This document shows positions 32,834-43,920 of a stretch of DNA of 64,000 nucleotides, piece by piece. The notes under the pieces were generated by a model. It did no database searches. It saw only the letters and a list, made by a program, of their open reading frames with translations, and was not told where the DNA came from. The number at the start of each line of letters is the position of its first letter. Positions within the stretch are counted from its first letter, which is position 1. This DNA is from Apostichopus japonicus. Taxonomy: Eukaryota > Echinodermata > Holothuroidea > Aspidochirotida > Stichopodidae. Where the stretch lies: the NCBI RefSeq assembly GCF_037975245.1, contig NC_092577.1:11598013-11662012 (forward strand), given 5' to 3'. Position numbers and translations under genes: made by a program.

Positions 32834-33398
32834 TATAACTGAAGCCATCAAAAAGGACCGAGTCTTCTACGGAAGGTTGCTCTTTAATTTATTCTTCTTC
32901 TTTTGTTCTTTACCTTCGTGAAAACTACAAATACAAATACAAATAATAATGATACAAACAACTACAAAGTGCACATTCGATAAAATACATATACAATGGG
33001 ACAGGAAGAAGCTTTTAGGTCCTGGGTAAACTTATAACATTAAACCATAATATAAATTAACATACCTCTTTGGACTCTTGAAAAAATAACGGCTTAGTTG
33101 GTAGTCTTAAGTTAAGGAGTGGCAAAATTTTTATCTGAACAGCATGCATGGTTGTGGTCTGTACAAAGACTTTTCAGTATGTGAGGAATATGCCCAGTCC
33201 GAGACGTCTCGGCTTCTTACACAAAACAATTTAAACTAACTATTGTGCGGTGCTGTCATGCGAAGAATTTCGCATCTGGGAATGGTTGCCATGCAAGATT
33301 GCACGAGAATGCTGCAGAGCTTACAAATTATAAATACGAACAGGTTTAAATATCAATGAATATATTTTACGCGTAGAAATTGTGAATCAACCTTTACA
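32834..33398 (-). repeat. 3' LTR of the BEL/Pao element
   Basis: By eye no difference from 40351-40915. Preceded (in element orientation) by the purine-rich TTTTGAGGGGCCA, whose complement lies at 33399-33411 and which is the likely plus-strand primer tract. It contains a perfect 14-bp palindrome CCGAGACGTCTCGG (33199-33212). Confidence 0.95.
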
Positions 33399-33747
33399 TG
33401 GCCCCTCAAAATGATACTTTCATTTTTTAACCACGAAACCTGATATTTGATTCACATCACAAATACTATACTACACGTATCGAAAATTAAGCTAGTGTCA
33501 CAATTACCCTTTCACATAGCCTAACTATCCATAGATATTAAAACATGGACATATTATCAAAGATGGGAATATGCACATTACACAAATAATATGATCGATA
33601 TATATAACCAATAATAAATACCTACAATTACAAAACCTAGCAATCATTTCACAAAAAAAGATCAACGTAGTACATAAAACACGTTATGGCCCCTCATGGG
33701 GAACCAAGGTGCGAAACACAAATTGTCCCTCGTGAACGCACTTTGGA

Positions 33748-36700
33748 TTACTCCGTACTTTCCACAAGAACAACTAATTTGTGAATAGGTCTTTCCAAAC
33801 ATACTACGGGACCTGTACGTTTGCCCCTTTTATCTAGAGTAGAACTCATATTAATCTTAACCTTACGTACACGACCATCATGATCGACAATTGTTTGACT
33901 GATTCTAGCTAATTGCCAGCGGTTTCTCGGGGTATTTTTGTCCTCAACAATCACAATGTCACCTACTTTCATGTTACGAGTATGGGAAACCCATTTTTGC
34001 CGTGGCTGTAGACTCAATAGGTATTCTTTTCTCCAGCGGGTCCAAAATTCATTGACCAAGTATTGTACTCGACGCCATCTTTTACGACAATATAAGTCGG
34101 CTGACTGAAACGCACCGGGAGGGGGAAGTAAGACCTTAGATTTCTGTGTGAGTAAGTGATTGGGAGTTAAGGGTTCTAAAGACCTGGGATCGTTCAAATT
34201 ATCAGTGGTGAGAGGCCGACTGTTGACAATAGCAGCCACCTCATATACGAAGGTCCTCAAACTCTCATCATCTAATTGTGTACCCATACCATCGATCATA
34301 GAAGCTAGCACACTCCGCACAGTGCGAATCTGGCGCTCCCAAACGCCACCCATGTGGCTCGCATCTGGTACGTTTAACTTGAATGCAAAGAAATCGCAAT
34401 CATGCTCCAGAAGAAAATGCTTTATTTTACTATTATCCATCTCATTTAAAGCTTTCTGGAGCTCGTTTCTTGCCCCAATGAAGTTAGTACCTTGATCGGA
34501 ACGAAGCTGTTTAATAGGCCCTCGTATGGCTAAAAAACGCCGTAACGCATTCAGAAAGGAATCTGTGGTAAGGGAATTCGCTATTTCAATATGGATAGCT
34601 CTGGATGCCATGCAGGTAAACAGCGCACCATAACGCTTCAGTTCCTTTCGACCCTCTTTAACAAAGAAAGGCCCAAAATAATCTACACCACAATAGGTAA
34701 AGGGGGTGGATGGATCTACCCTATCCGATGGTAAGTCGGCCATTTTCTGTACTTGAGCCTTACCACGCAGTTTTATACACGTTACACATCTGTGGATATG
34801 GCTAGATACTGCAGAACTGCAACCAATTATCCAGTACCCGTTACTCCTTATCTCGTTCGTGGTAATACCACGTCCCTGGTGCTTGACCCTTTCATGAAAG
34901 TAACGAATCAATAAATTGGTTATATGATGTTTACGAGGTAGAACAATTGGGTGCTTAAATGTAATAGAGACGTGAGCCCTACCTAAACGCCCCCCTACAC
35001 GTATAATACCATCCTCGCCGATGAATGGGTCGAGGCGATATAAAAGACTGGACCCTTTCAACACCTTGCCAGTTTCTTGGGTCTTACTAGTTAGGCTTTT
35101 GAATTCACTTACAAAATATCTCATTTGAACTGCCCTGACAATTTCTAATTCAGCCTGAAGAAAATCGTTTGCTGTTAGCTGCTTATGGAGGGGAGCAGAC
35201 TGAATTTTTGAGTCATTTCGTAATCTCAACCGAGACTTCAATTTCAAACAGAGCGCAACTGCTTGTTTTGCTCTATACCAATTAGAAATATGATTCAGAC
35301 GCTCGGGTTCAAAGAAGCTGGGGGAGTTATCAGAGCGTGTAATTAAAACCTGTGCATTTGCCAGTTCTTGGTCAGTACTAATTATTTCTGGCAAGCGCTG
35401 TGGTGCATTGGGTATATCCCTCGCCCAGAGAAAGGAGGGCCCTGTAAACCAATTGGATTCACATGTCAATTGAACGGTAGTGAGCCCTCTAGAGGCAACA
35501 TCTGCGGGGTTATCAGTGGTACTAACGTACCTCCACTGTTCTGGGCTGGAATGATCCCGTATTTGTTGTACCCGATTTGCAACAAACACCTTAAACCTCC
35601 TTGCGTCATTTTGGATGTACCCCAATACAACTTGACTATCCGTCCAGAAATACTCTGAAATATCTTCAAATTCGAGTTCTCGAACCAAGTGAGAACTAAT
35701 CTTAACGGACAACAAAGCAGCTGTTAATTCTAGACGGGGCATAGTAATGGGTTTGAGTGGCACGACTCTAGACTTTCCCATAACTAATGAACAGTGAACC
35801 CTGCCCTCGAAATCTTTCAAACGTAGGTATGAACACTGGCCATATCCTGTTGTACTTGCATCGGAAAAATGATGCAATTCGACCGATTGGACTACAAAAT
35901 TGGGTGGTTTGAAACATCTTTTGACCTCAAGATTTTCCAATCGGTACAAGCTGTTTCTCCACCTTTCCCAACGAGGTCTTAGGGCACTGGGGAGGGGAGA
36001 ATCCCAGTCTAAATGCTCACTGCACATCTCCTGAAGTATTTGTTTCCCTACTAACACAACGGGAGCTAAAAACCCTAATGGGTCGTAAACCGAGCTTACA
36101 GTGGAAAGGATACCTCTCCTAGTGAGTGGTTTATCCTGTAAGGAAATTCGAAACTGGAACGTATCTGATTCTACGCACCAGTACACACCCAAGGCTCTCT
36201 CTATATTACTACTGTTGTACATTACATTAAGGTCCTTAACACCCTTAGAGTGTTCTTCAGGGGGGAGGGTACCCATAACCTTCGTGGAATTTGATGTGAA
36301 CTTGTGCAGTTTCAGACCAACACGTTGACACAGTAATTTTGACCTATTAATCAAATGGGCTGCCTCATCTTCAGTGGCAACGGACTTAAGTCCGTCATCG
36401 ACGTAGAAATTATGGCGGATGAAGTCACCAACATCAGACCCATATTCCTTCTCGTGATCAATAGCACTTTGTTTCAACCCAAAATTAGCACAGCCTGGAG
36501 AGGATGTTGCACCAAACAGGTGAACCCTCATTCTATACTCGACTGGATCTGACTGGAGATCCCCATTCTCCCACCATAGGAATCTTAAGAAGTCTCTGTG
36601 CTCCGGGTTTACACTGAACTGGTGAAACATGGCCTTAATATCACACATGAAAGCGACTGGTTCATGTCTAAAACGACACAGGACCCCAATAAGAGTATTC

Positions 36701-39700
36701 GTAAGATTAGGACCCTGGAGCAAATACTGATTAAGGCACTGACCTTTGAACCTTGCACTACAATCAAACACAACTCTAAGTTTGTCAGGTTTTTTGGGGT
36801 GATACACTCCATGGTGTGGAATGTAATTAATTCCACCATTTGTCCCCACAATTTCCTCCTGGGGAACCCTTTCGGCATACCGTTCACTTAGAAGGTCTTT
36901 CATGAAGGCTTCGTACTTTGCCCTATACTTTGTATCTAATCTAAAGCGCCGCTCAAGCCGCCGCAAGAAATGAAGCGCTAGATCTTTGTTGTCAGGAAGT
37001 CGGGGGTTTGAGGTTTTAAATGGCAAAGGCATCTCATAATGACCATCAGCAGTCTGATGAATCCCATCTCTTAATTTTGAGAGGAACTTGAAATCGTCCT
37101 GAGAATACGCTACTGTATTAAAACTTCTTTCACTAAAATCTGATTCAAGTAATTTCACAATATGGGCGGGGTCGATTTCCTTAATTGAGGACTGAAAACA
37201 TATTTCAATTTTATTTGGCGCGCAATTCTCAAATGACGTTTGACTTGCATTTTGAAATGTGTAGGAAGGGACGTCATAACTCAGAATGCGATGACTAAAA
37301 CCGATTGGGTCAGATGATCTATTTTCAACTTGGGTTGGGTCAATAAGTCCAACTATACCCCATCCAATATCAGTTTTCTGCCCGTATGGGCCATCCCCGA
37401 CTGGGGGTATTACTTCCCTAGGTAATAAGGCTTTAGGACAATTATATCCAATTAGCAACCCGATTTCGCAGTCCTGTAAGGGGACTAATTCAGAGGAAAT
37501 TTGATGCAAATGAGGCCACTGTTCAGCCATCTCAGGGGTCGGGATGTGACATTTATTGGCTGGAATAATATTTCTTGAAAAAGTTACAGGTAGCTCGATC
37601 TTGTAGGAACTGTTGTAACCACGTATCGCAAGTCCCTCAAACCGTGTGGTATCAATAGCTTGGTTCTTGGACACCATTGTTGACAGCAATATTTTGGTAT
37701 GATTTCCAACTACTCCTAATTCATTGGGTATACTATCGAGGACGAATGTAGTATCGGACTGTGTGTCCAAAAGGGCATATGTTAGGATCTCCCTTTGAGG
37801 GTTACCACAATGTGACAACCAAACTGGTACTGTAAGGGAACTTTTGCTAATCTCTTTAGTGTTATTCAATTGAGTTACACTAACATTACCATTAAGTGAA
37901 ATGTTTGCTTGGACCCCTTTATCAACGCTCTCAACATTGGGCTTTGGACTTTCCACTATATCCCGATGGAGTGAGGAAGGATGATTTTTCTTACACATTT
38001 TGCAATCCATTTTCTTCCGACAATCATGAACTCTATGTCCCCGCTTAAGACATCCATAGCAAAGTCCCTTTTCCCTGACGAAAGCATTTCTTTCGTGCAA
38101 CGTCATTTCTAGAAAAGTTTTACAGTCATCAATGTGATGCCTTTTTCCACACAGAAAACATTTTAGTTCGTAGAAGTTCCCATTTTGAATTGAATTTTGG
38201 GTAACACTCGTAGAAAATGCATTCGCCCCAGCCTTACTACGGTCATTCTTGATCATTCCTTGATTACCCCTTAACGCCTGAATTGAAATCACTGGATCGC
38301 AACTGATATTTGATTCTGTAACCATAAAATCCTTAAATTCTCTGAATGGTGGGAACCCTCTACCCTCCCTTCTTCGTTCGGAAACCTTTCTACCCCATCT
38401 CGTAATTAACCAATCGGGTAACTTGGAGAGCATTTTGCGATTTTCTCTTACATCATTGAGGACGTTTAAACTATTGGTGATGCGCATGGCACTTTCGCAT
38501 TGTCTCAGAAAGTCTGAAAACTTTCTAAGGGCTTCACCATCGCGGGGAGGAATTTTTGGCCAAGTGTCTAACTTATCCCTAAAGGCATTGGCTATCACGA
38601 ACGGATCTCCATAACGTTGATCCAGTAGTTGTTTTGCTTCCCCATAGGCCTGGTCAGTACATAAAAGGAAATACCCTTCTACAGCTTCCCTAGCTAGACC
38701 ACCCAGGTATTTTTTCAGGTAATGCATTCTTTCTACATGGGGGATGGATCTATGATCAATAAGGCTTTCAAAGGCACTCTTCCACCCCAGATACTTTAAG
38801 GGATCCCCACAAAATATACCAGGTTCAGGAGGGGGTAGGCGATTCAATGAAGCCTGTTCGCCAAATGCTCTAGCCAAACTCCTCATTTCAGTTCCCGATT
38901 CTTCCTGTTCCCGATTTACCGTTCTGTGACGATTTGTTTCAAAACTAGGCAAACCAAGGGGGTAACACCATGTATTTTGAGTGTTTGCATTTGAATTCGG
39001 GGGATTAGGCCTAGGAGCTGGCTGTGTTGACATATGATTGAATATTTCTGAGCCCATGGTAGTCGTAGGAGGACAAGGTATATCCATTAGGGGTTTAAAT
39101 TCAACAATTGGGTCCTTTGAGTAGGACTCTACTGGTTTAGTTTCTGCTATAGGATTATATGATGAGTGGGATACTAAGTAATCTTGAACATACTGCCCTT
39201 TATTCTCACTCTGGTCAGGGATATCCTCTAATGAAACCTTTGACTCTTGTTCAACCTTTGCAATCGCATCCAATTTAGCTTGAGCCATTTCAATTTCTCT
39301 CATAGTTTGTATTTTTTTCAATGCAGCATTTTGCTTCTCCTCTTGTTCGATGTATTTAAGTTTCGCTTGCAAGGCTGCTCTATGACCTTCGAGATCTGCC
39401 TTTTTAGAAGCGGTGGACCTTTGAGAAGAGCGCAAGCTGCGAGATGACCGGGAAGATTTGTGACTACTAGACCTATATGACTTTCGATCTTCGATTTCTT
39501 TAATGAGTGCAGCAACGCGTTTGAGTAGATGGTAGTTTTCTGCCTCAACGTTTTCAAATTTAGAGTAATCATTAGGCTTCTCTGCTATGGTTAGGATTTG
39601 ATTATAGTCTTCACTAGCGGCTGCAACATCATTCATTATTTGGTCTAGTGAATCGCGCTCTTGTTTCAGGACAGAAACATCCCTAGGATCTGCCATTAAG

Positions 39701-39948
39701 CTTTCAATTTTGATTGCGCAACGCCGCCATTTTGAAACCTTATCCCTCAAACGCCGTTGCCTCTCATCAATTTCATATAAAAGACCCTTTTCTGAATATT
39801 GTCTTTTACGAGAACTAGAGCGCAAAGCAGTTTCATTTGTCGAACCCTCTAAAGTTCCGGGTATGCCTTGAGCTAGGGGTGGCTGTAAACTGCTCTGGTC
39901 AACTAGGGGAGGGGTTAGGACTAGTTGTGTTTCACTGTGAGTACTCAT
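33748..39948 (-). CDS. BEL/Pao Gag-Pol polyprotein
   Basis: The preferred start is ATG at 39948 (context GGCACCATGAG, strong Kozak), giving 2,066 residues beginning MSTHSETQL. The frame is open to another ATG at 40017, which would add 23 hydrophobic residues; that is odd for Gag, and these may be leader. Approximate positions counted from 40017: charged coiled-coil-like N-terminus 70-290; DUF1759 Gag segment 395-520; three zinc knuckles near 620-680 (CFLCGKRHHIDDC, CYGCLKRGHRVHDC, CKMCKKNHPSSLH); aspartic protease (DUF1758) near 752 with ALLDTQSDTTF, active D-T; reverse transcriptase from about 1065 with FYVDD near 1204; RNase H from about 1380 (FSDAS, LELTAALL, WTDSQVVL, NPADVASRG); integrase HHCC about 1695-1745; core D, D, E at GVDYFGPF (about 1778), RSDQGTNF (about 1840) and WERQIR (about 1890); DUF5641 at about 1990-2030. 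No stop or frameshift, so it may be active. Confidence 0.95.
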   Translation of the reverse strand: MSTHSETQLVLTPPLVDQSSLQPPLAQGIPGTLEGSTNETALRSSSRKRQYSEKGLLYEIDERQRRLRDKVSKWRRCAIKIESLMADPRDVSVLKQERDSLDQIMNDVAAASEDYNQILTIAEKPNDYSKFENVEAENYHLLKRVAALIKEIEDRKSYRSSSHKSSRSSRSLRSSQRSTASKKADLEGHRAALQAKLKYIEQEEKQNAALKKIQTMREIEMAQAKLDAIAKVEQESKVSLEDIPDQSENKGQYVQDYLVSHSSYNPIAETKPVESYSKDPIVEFKPLMDIPCPPTTTMGSEIFNHMSTQPAPRPNPPNSNANTQNTWCYPLGLPSFETNRHRTVNREQEESGTEMRSLARAFGEQASLNRLPPPEPGIFCGDPLKYLGWKSAFESLIDHRSIPHVERMHYLKKYLGGLAREAVEGYFLLCTDQAYGEAKQLLDQRYGDPFVIANAFRDKLDTWPKIPPRDGEALRKFSDFLRQCESAMRITNSLNVLNDVRENRKMLSKLPDWLITRWGRKVSERRREGRGFPPFREFKDFMVTESNISCDPVISIQALRGNQGMIKNDRSKAGANAFSTSVTQNSIQNGNFYELKCFLCGKRHHIDDCKTFLEMTLHERNAFVREKGLCYGCLKRGHRVHDCRKKMDCKMCKKNHPSSLHRDIVESPKPNVESVDKGVQANISLNGNVSVTQLNNTKEISKSSLTVPVWLSHCGNPQREILTYALLDTQSDTTFVLDSIPNELGVVGNHTKILLSTMVSKNQAIDTTRFEGLAIRGYNSSYKIELPVTFSRNIIPANKCHIPTPEMAEQWPHLHQISSELVPLQDCEIGLLIGYNCPKALLPREVIPPVGDGPYGQKTDIGWGIVGLIDPTQVENRSSDPIGFSHRILSYDVPSYTFQNASQTSFENCAPNKIEICFQSSIKEIDPAHIVKLLESDFSERSFNTVAYSQDDFKFLSKLRDGIHQTADGHYEMPLPFKTSNPRLPDNKDLALHFLRRLERRFRLDTKYRAKYEAFMKDLLSERYAERVPQEEIVGTNGGINYIPHHGVYHPKKPDKLRVVFDCSARFKGQCLNQYLLQGPNLTNTLIGVLCRFRHEPVAFMCDIKAMFHQFSVNPEHRDFLRFLWWENGDLQSDPVEYRMRVHLFGATSSPGCANFGLKQSAIDHEKEYGSDVGDFIRHNFYVDDGLKSVATEDEAAHLINRSKLLCQRVGLKLHKFTSNSTKVMGTLPPEEHSKGVKDLNVMYNSSNIERALGVYWCVESDTFQFRISLQDKPLTRRGILSTVSSVYDPLGFLAPVVLVGKQILQEMCSEHLDWDSPLPSALRPRWERWRNSLYRLENLEVKRCFKPPNFVVQSVELHHFSDASTTGYGQCSYLRLKDFEGRVHCSLVMGKSRVVPLKPITMPRLELTAALLSVKISSHLVRELEFEDISEYFWTDSQVVLGYIQNDARRFKVFVANRVQQIRDHSSPEQWRYVSTTDNPADVASRGLTTVQLTCESNWFTGPSFLWARDIPNAPQRLPEIISTDQELANAQVLITRSDNSPSFFEPERLNHISNWYRAKQAVALCLKLKSRLRLRNDSKIQSAPLHKQLTANDFLQAELEIVRAVQMRYFVSEFKSLTSKTQETGKVLKGSSLLYRLDPFIGEDGIIRVGGRLGRAHVSITFKHPIVLPRKHHITNLLIRYFHERVKHQGRGITTNEIRSNGYWIIGCSSAVSSHIHRCVTCIKLRGKAQVQKMADLPSDRVDPSTPFTYCGVDYFGPFFVKEGRKELKRYGALFTCMASRAIHIEIANSLTTDSFLNALRRFLAIRGPIKQLRSDQGTNFIGARNELQKALNEMDNSKIKHFLLEHDCDFFAFKLNVPDASHMGGVWERQIRTVRSVLASMIDGMGTQLDDESLRTFVYEVAAIVNSRPLTTDNLNDPRSLEPLTPNHLLTQKSKVLLPPPGAFQSADLYCRKRWRRVQYLVNEFWTRWRKEYLLSLQPRQKWVSHTRNMKVGDIVIVEDKNTPRNRWQLARISQTIVDHDGRVRKVKINMSSTLDKRGKRTGPVVCLERPIHKLVVLVESTE

Positions 39949-40350
39949 GGTGCCAATGGTATAAAATAGGATAACAATGTAAATTAATAATGCAATTAGA
40001 GGTAATCTTAACAACATTTCAGAGTGGCCATACGAGGTTACAAGAATGGTCTGTCAAACGGCTGGAAGGGACTCACTGGTGTAAAAACGATTATGTACTC
40101 TCACCGTTATCGTCCAGTTGATACCACCAGAGCGCTGGGGTTGTTCTTCAATCCGTGATGGATGGTCTCAGGTCTGGATCCCCCTTTACTGGTACTGTGG
40201 CTGGTGGAGGGCGAATAATCGTCGATGTCCGTGGTGGTTTACTCCGGCGACGCTGGCGAAGTCGGGACCGTCGCTTTCCGATCTTCAAAGGGAGTGGCTG
40301 ACAGCCCGTCTTGTAGTCTACGACTCTCTTAGGTGGTCAAGAGTTTTCAC
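39949..40350 (-). other. BEL/Pao 5' leader (primer-site region)
   Basis: Lies between the 5' LTR and the preferred Gag start. No TGG-starting tRNA primer site is obvious in the first 30 bases after the LTR (element orientation GTGAAAACTCTTGACC...). An open frame on the opposite strand at 40118-40438 runs into the LTR and is not supported as a gene. Confidence 0.6.
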
Positions 40351-40915
40351 TATAACTGAAGCCATCAAAAAGGACCGAGTCTTCTACGGAAGGTTGCTCT
40401 TTAATTTATTCTTCTTCTTTTGTTCTTTACCTTCGTGAAAACTACAAATACAAATACAAATAATAATGATACAAACAACTACAAAGTGCACATTCGATAA
40501 AATACATATACAATGGGACAGGAAGAAGCTTTTAGGTCCTGGGTAAACTTATAACATTAAACCATAATATAAATTAACATACCTCTTTGGACTCTTGAAA
40601 AAATAACGGCTTAGTTGGTAGTCTTAAGTTAAGGAGTGGCAAAATTTTTATCTGAACAGCATGCATGGTTGTGGTCTGTACAAAGACTTTTCAGTATGTG
40701 AGGAATATGCCCAGTCCGAGACGTCTCGGCTTCTTACACAAAACAATTTAAACTAACTATTGTGCGGTGCTGTCATGCGAAGAATTTCGCATCTGGGAAT
40801 GGTTGCCATGCAAGATTGCACGAGAATGCTGCAGAGCTTACAAATTATAAATACGAACAGGTTTAAATATCAATGAATATATTTTACGCGTAGAAATTGT
40901 GAATCAACCTTTACA
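40351..40915 (-). repeat. 5' LTR of the BEL/Pao element
   Basis: Identical by eye to 32834-33398. In element orientation it starts TGTAAAGG at 40915 and ends AGTTATA at 40351. Confidence 0.95.
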
Positions 40916-41567
40916 ATGTCATTAATACGTATTCACACCAGTAGAATCACTGTGGCCGAGTGGCACGGACTTAGGTCTGCACTGAACAATGGATACATTA
41001 CAGGTTAGTATAGAGTATACAGTTAATTTACGAGTGACGCACCTTTCAATATATTGGGGTCCTCAAGAGAGGAGGAGGGAGGGATATTTTGACTTCCGTG
41101 CATGAAGAGCAATAAGAAAGCGGAACTTGAAATCGATGGCGCCCTACCAAAATACAAAGTTGCCCAAATGCAGCTATCGATCAAATAGTAGTAGCTGGGA
41201 GCAACTAAATAGCAAAACTTCCGACTTTCTATCTGCAATATATATGTACAAGAGTGCTACATTCAGCAACATGGTGTGCTTTAACAAATATATTTTGACA
41301 TGACATTATAGACGAAATAATTTAAAGAGACGTTCACACTGACAAACCATTCTGTATCTTCACAGTTTACTTAAAAGTAATTGGTTTTGTTCCTACAGAG
41401 TGGCTGAAGGATACAAAGTCAATAATGGCGTACGCAATGGTACAACATTATGTCAGCATTACAAGTTTGATCAAAAACAAAACTAGTATTTTTCGATGCA
41501 GCTGGCAAACGCCTACAGTGGAATTGCGTCGATCCTTGCCGGTTTCGAACCTCTGGACATACAATCA
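40916..41567 (+). repeat. Segment continuing the duplicated host sequence of 31.5-32.8 kb
   Basis: With 31495-32833 it forms one host segment split by the BEL/Pao insertion. It matches 61667-62090 in direct orientation (ACTGTGGCCGAGTGGCACGG, GTTAATTTACGAGTGACGCA, GGAAAGCGGAACTTG or close variants). No gene seen. Confidence 0.75.
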
Positions 41568-41667
41568 GCGTCCATAGCCTAGTTGATTAGGGTGTCCGCA
41601 TATAAAGCGTGAGGCCTGTGTTCGAATCCCGGTGGAGGCTGAAGTGTTTTTCACTGTTGTAAAATTT
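41568..41667 (+). repeat. tRNA-like SINE, copy 1
   Basis: The first 73 bases (41568-41640) can be drawn as a tRNA. Acceptor GCGTCCA pairs 6 of 7 with TGGAGGC; the D-arm region is TAGCCTAGTTGATTAGGG; there is an anticodon-like CCGC/GCG stem and a T arm with TTCGAATCC. Several mismatches and no clear anticodon identity argue against a working tRNA. A tail GAAG-TTTTTCACTGTT...TTTCCAACTCATTACG is shared with the copies at 62060-62160 and 62410-62512, as expected for a SINE. Confidence 0.55.
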
Positions 41668-41735
41668 CCAACTCATTACGTTTTCAATTATATATATATA
41701 TAAAATGAAAATCGTAATGAGTTGGAAAATCTACA
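41668..41735. repeat. Inverted repeat hairpin with (TA)n loop
   Basis: TTCCAACTCATTACGTTTTC, a TA loop of about 20 bp, then GAAAATCGTAATGAGTTGGAA. The arms pair almost completely. The left arm is the SINE tail, so this may be two SINE tails facing each other. Confidence 0.75.
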
Positions 41736-41755
41736 TAAAAAATATATATAAATAA

Positions 41756-41756
<1 letters not shown>

Positions 41757-41808
<52 letters not shown>

Positions 41809-41813
41809 AATAA

Positions 41814-41882
<69 letters not shown>
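41757..41882. repeat. (TA)n microsatellite
   Basis: About 125 bp of TA dinucleotide broken by AAATAAATAAA. Corresponds to the TA tracts at 2862 and 25440 in the other flank copies. Confidence 0.9.
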
Positions 41883-41887
<5 letters not shown>

Positions 41888-42389
41888 TCTATGTTAATAG
41901 CTAATGTTGCTCATCTTCTCTTGATGCCTTTTTGTATGTCACTCGGTGTAATATAAAGATTTCAAATATATACAAATCGTTTCCAAATCAAAGAGAATCG
42001 TAATTATCCCCGTATAAGAAGTTAAGCTTAAAGAGGCCATGACACGAAAAATCCAACTCATCGAGAGTAACTTCCTCTGAATCTATGAGAAAATCTATGT
42101 TCAAAACTATCCTCAACACCTTGAAAACCTCAAGGACTAATTAGTAATTAACGTTTTAATATTCGCATCCGAAAATAGATATCTGAGAATGCGATTTCAC
42201 AACAAGACAATGATGACGTCATGTTAGGAACACACGTGCAAAGCCCAGGCATGTATCGGATGCGCGACGATCATACCGTTCCATATACATATACACGCAC
42301 ATTTACACTGAGAGAACAACCACTGTATTACGCTATATCGTTAGAAATTTCAAGTTTGTTTTACAACTGTTATAAACTATCCGAGAGAA

Positions 42390-42626
42390 ATGCCGGTCCG
42401 TTGTGTTGTTGGGGGCTGCATAAATATCATTACCCATGCAAGTAGCCTTCATCCATGGCTGAAGGACGAAAAAAACACGGCGATTATGACCAAGTTAGTG
42501 CACAACACCAGCGCCGATTTCACTGGGCCTAGCCAGTATGCAGCTCCGAATGAAGCGAACACTTCACGGAAGCATACTACTTTTTGTTATGAAATAAAAC
42601 AAATGGACTTTAACGGTTCGACATAA
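42390..42626 (+). pseudogene. THAP-like domain remnant
   Basis: MPVRCVVGGC opens the frame, then SLHPWLKDEKNTA, MTKLVHNTSADFTGPSQY. This follows the THAP order (Cys pair, H-F-P-like, W/KLV, GPS-Y), but the invariant Trp is gone and the closing Cys/His segment is lost (YAAPNEA), so zinc binding is unlikely. The frame ends 78 residues after the ATG. It lies 358 bp inside the left end of the 42-kb transposon. Confidence 0.55.
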
Positions 42627-43920
42627 AAGAGTCACTATTCTGTCAAGTTATCCACAAAAAACTACTCTGAAGACCAGATCGGGGAACAGGAAACCTTCAA
42701 TGGGGCAAGTGGCGATCCTTAGGAGGTAGCGCGCCGAGCACTAGTAGTACTATAGTATTAGCGTTACTACACTGAAGTCGCAATAGACGAAGAGATTTTA
42801 CTGTATCATCTAAATTAACACCCCCTTCATTGCTCTATTGTATACTAATAAGCTATGAGGTTAGCTTCAGAAGCGATGGGTTACATCTTCTTGTGAACAA
42901 ATCTCAGTGCCCCAATTTATTTCTGGAATATGCTGGATCAGTTATAGCAATAATTTCTTATTCCTATTCCAGGAAAACCATTTTTTATGTTGTGGAAGGA
43001 ATGGGGGTAATGGGGATGGGTCAAATTAGGTAGGTAAAAAGATTTTATTCCAAAGGGTGTTTAATTAAATCTCAAAGCGATTTATTTTAAAGTCACAGAG
43101 CCAAAAATTCACACAACATAGTTCAAGTGTTAAATCATTGAACAAAATTTATTCAATATCAGTTCTACACAGTCATTCTGGACAATCTGAACTAACATTA
43201 ACAACAATCATTGTATTATATGACATAAAAGTAAAACTGTACTTTCCATAAACATTATCATTCTTAAATTACACTAATGTAATTTGTGACATCAAAGGAG
43301 GTTAAAAGAAAACAACTTACATGAATTTTTTTGCGTTAAGCCTACAAAGCAGTTGCATGTCCATCGCTATCAATCGTTGTTGTGACAAATTAATTAGAAT
43401 AATCCAGAAGCAAATACAATAAAGGGTTATTTAAACCAAGAAACACTGCACAAAGTAACTCACATGCAAAAATGTTACACAAGCACGACGACACGTACAA
43501 CACTGATGGGCAATGTGAAACACAGCATCACACGCATTAAAACAATCGAAGACCATTAACAGGGTGTACTGCTGAGTTTTTGAAGAAAGACTACAAAACA
43601 AACCAACTGCTGCTGAAGAAACAAAGTCTAAACATTCAAGAGTTCTGCTGCCTCCATTGGTCTTTATTATGACTTTTCTGTCAAATCATTGGTGATATGG
43701 ATATTTTGGCTTCCAGATTAAAGGTACGAATCAAACGTCTGGGAGGTAAATGCCACTAAAAAGGTCAATGCCCGTTCCCTTATGCACATACTATATGACA
43801 TCACGGTCACGCCAATACTTGTGTCCAAATGCTTCAAAACATGCCTTTTCTTTCATTGTTGATGTTGGGTCTGGAAAATAACCTTTTCATCCTGAATTAA
43901 AAGTCTTGAATTTCAATATA

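Larger units (their letters stand above)
32834..40915 (-). mobile_element. Complete BEL/Pao LTR retrotransposon
   Basis: An 8,082-bp element in minus orientation, bounded by 565-bp direct LTRs and a 5-bp target duplication ATGTC (32829-32833 and 40916-40920). LTR ends are TGTAA...TTATA in element orientation. One long open frame encodes Gag, protease, reverse transcriptase, RNase H and integrase in the order typical of BEL/Pao. The two LTRs look identical over their whole length, so the insertion is recent. The same target without the element is readable at 61660-61685 in a paralogous segment. Confidence 0.96.

Noticed and set aside
34160-39572. Several plus- and minus-strand frames inside the retrotransposon
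   Set aside because: Shadows of the Gag-Pol frame, without domains of their own.
40321-40350. tRNA primer-binding site of the BEL element
   Set aside because: No TGG-starting complement to a tRNA 3' end could be recognised next to the LTR, so none is called.
40118-40438. Open frame across the BEL leader and LTR
   Set aside because: Runs antisense into LTR sequence, has no domain, and its end is repeated only because the LTR is.
40949-40995. tRNA gene suggested by TGGCCGAGTGGCACGG (also 61706)
   Set aside because: Only an A-box-like string; no B box or closing acceptor stem at the right distance.
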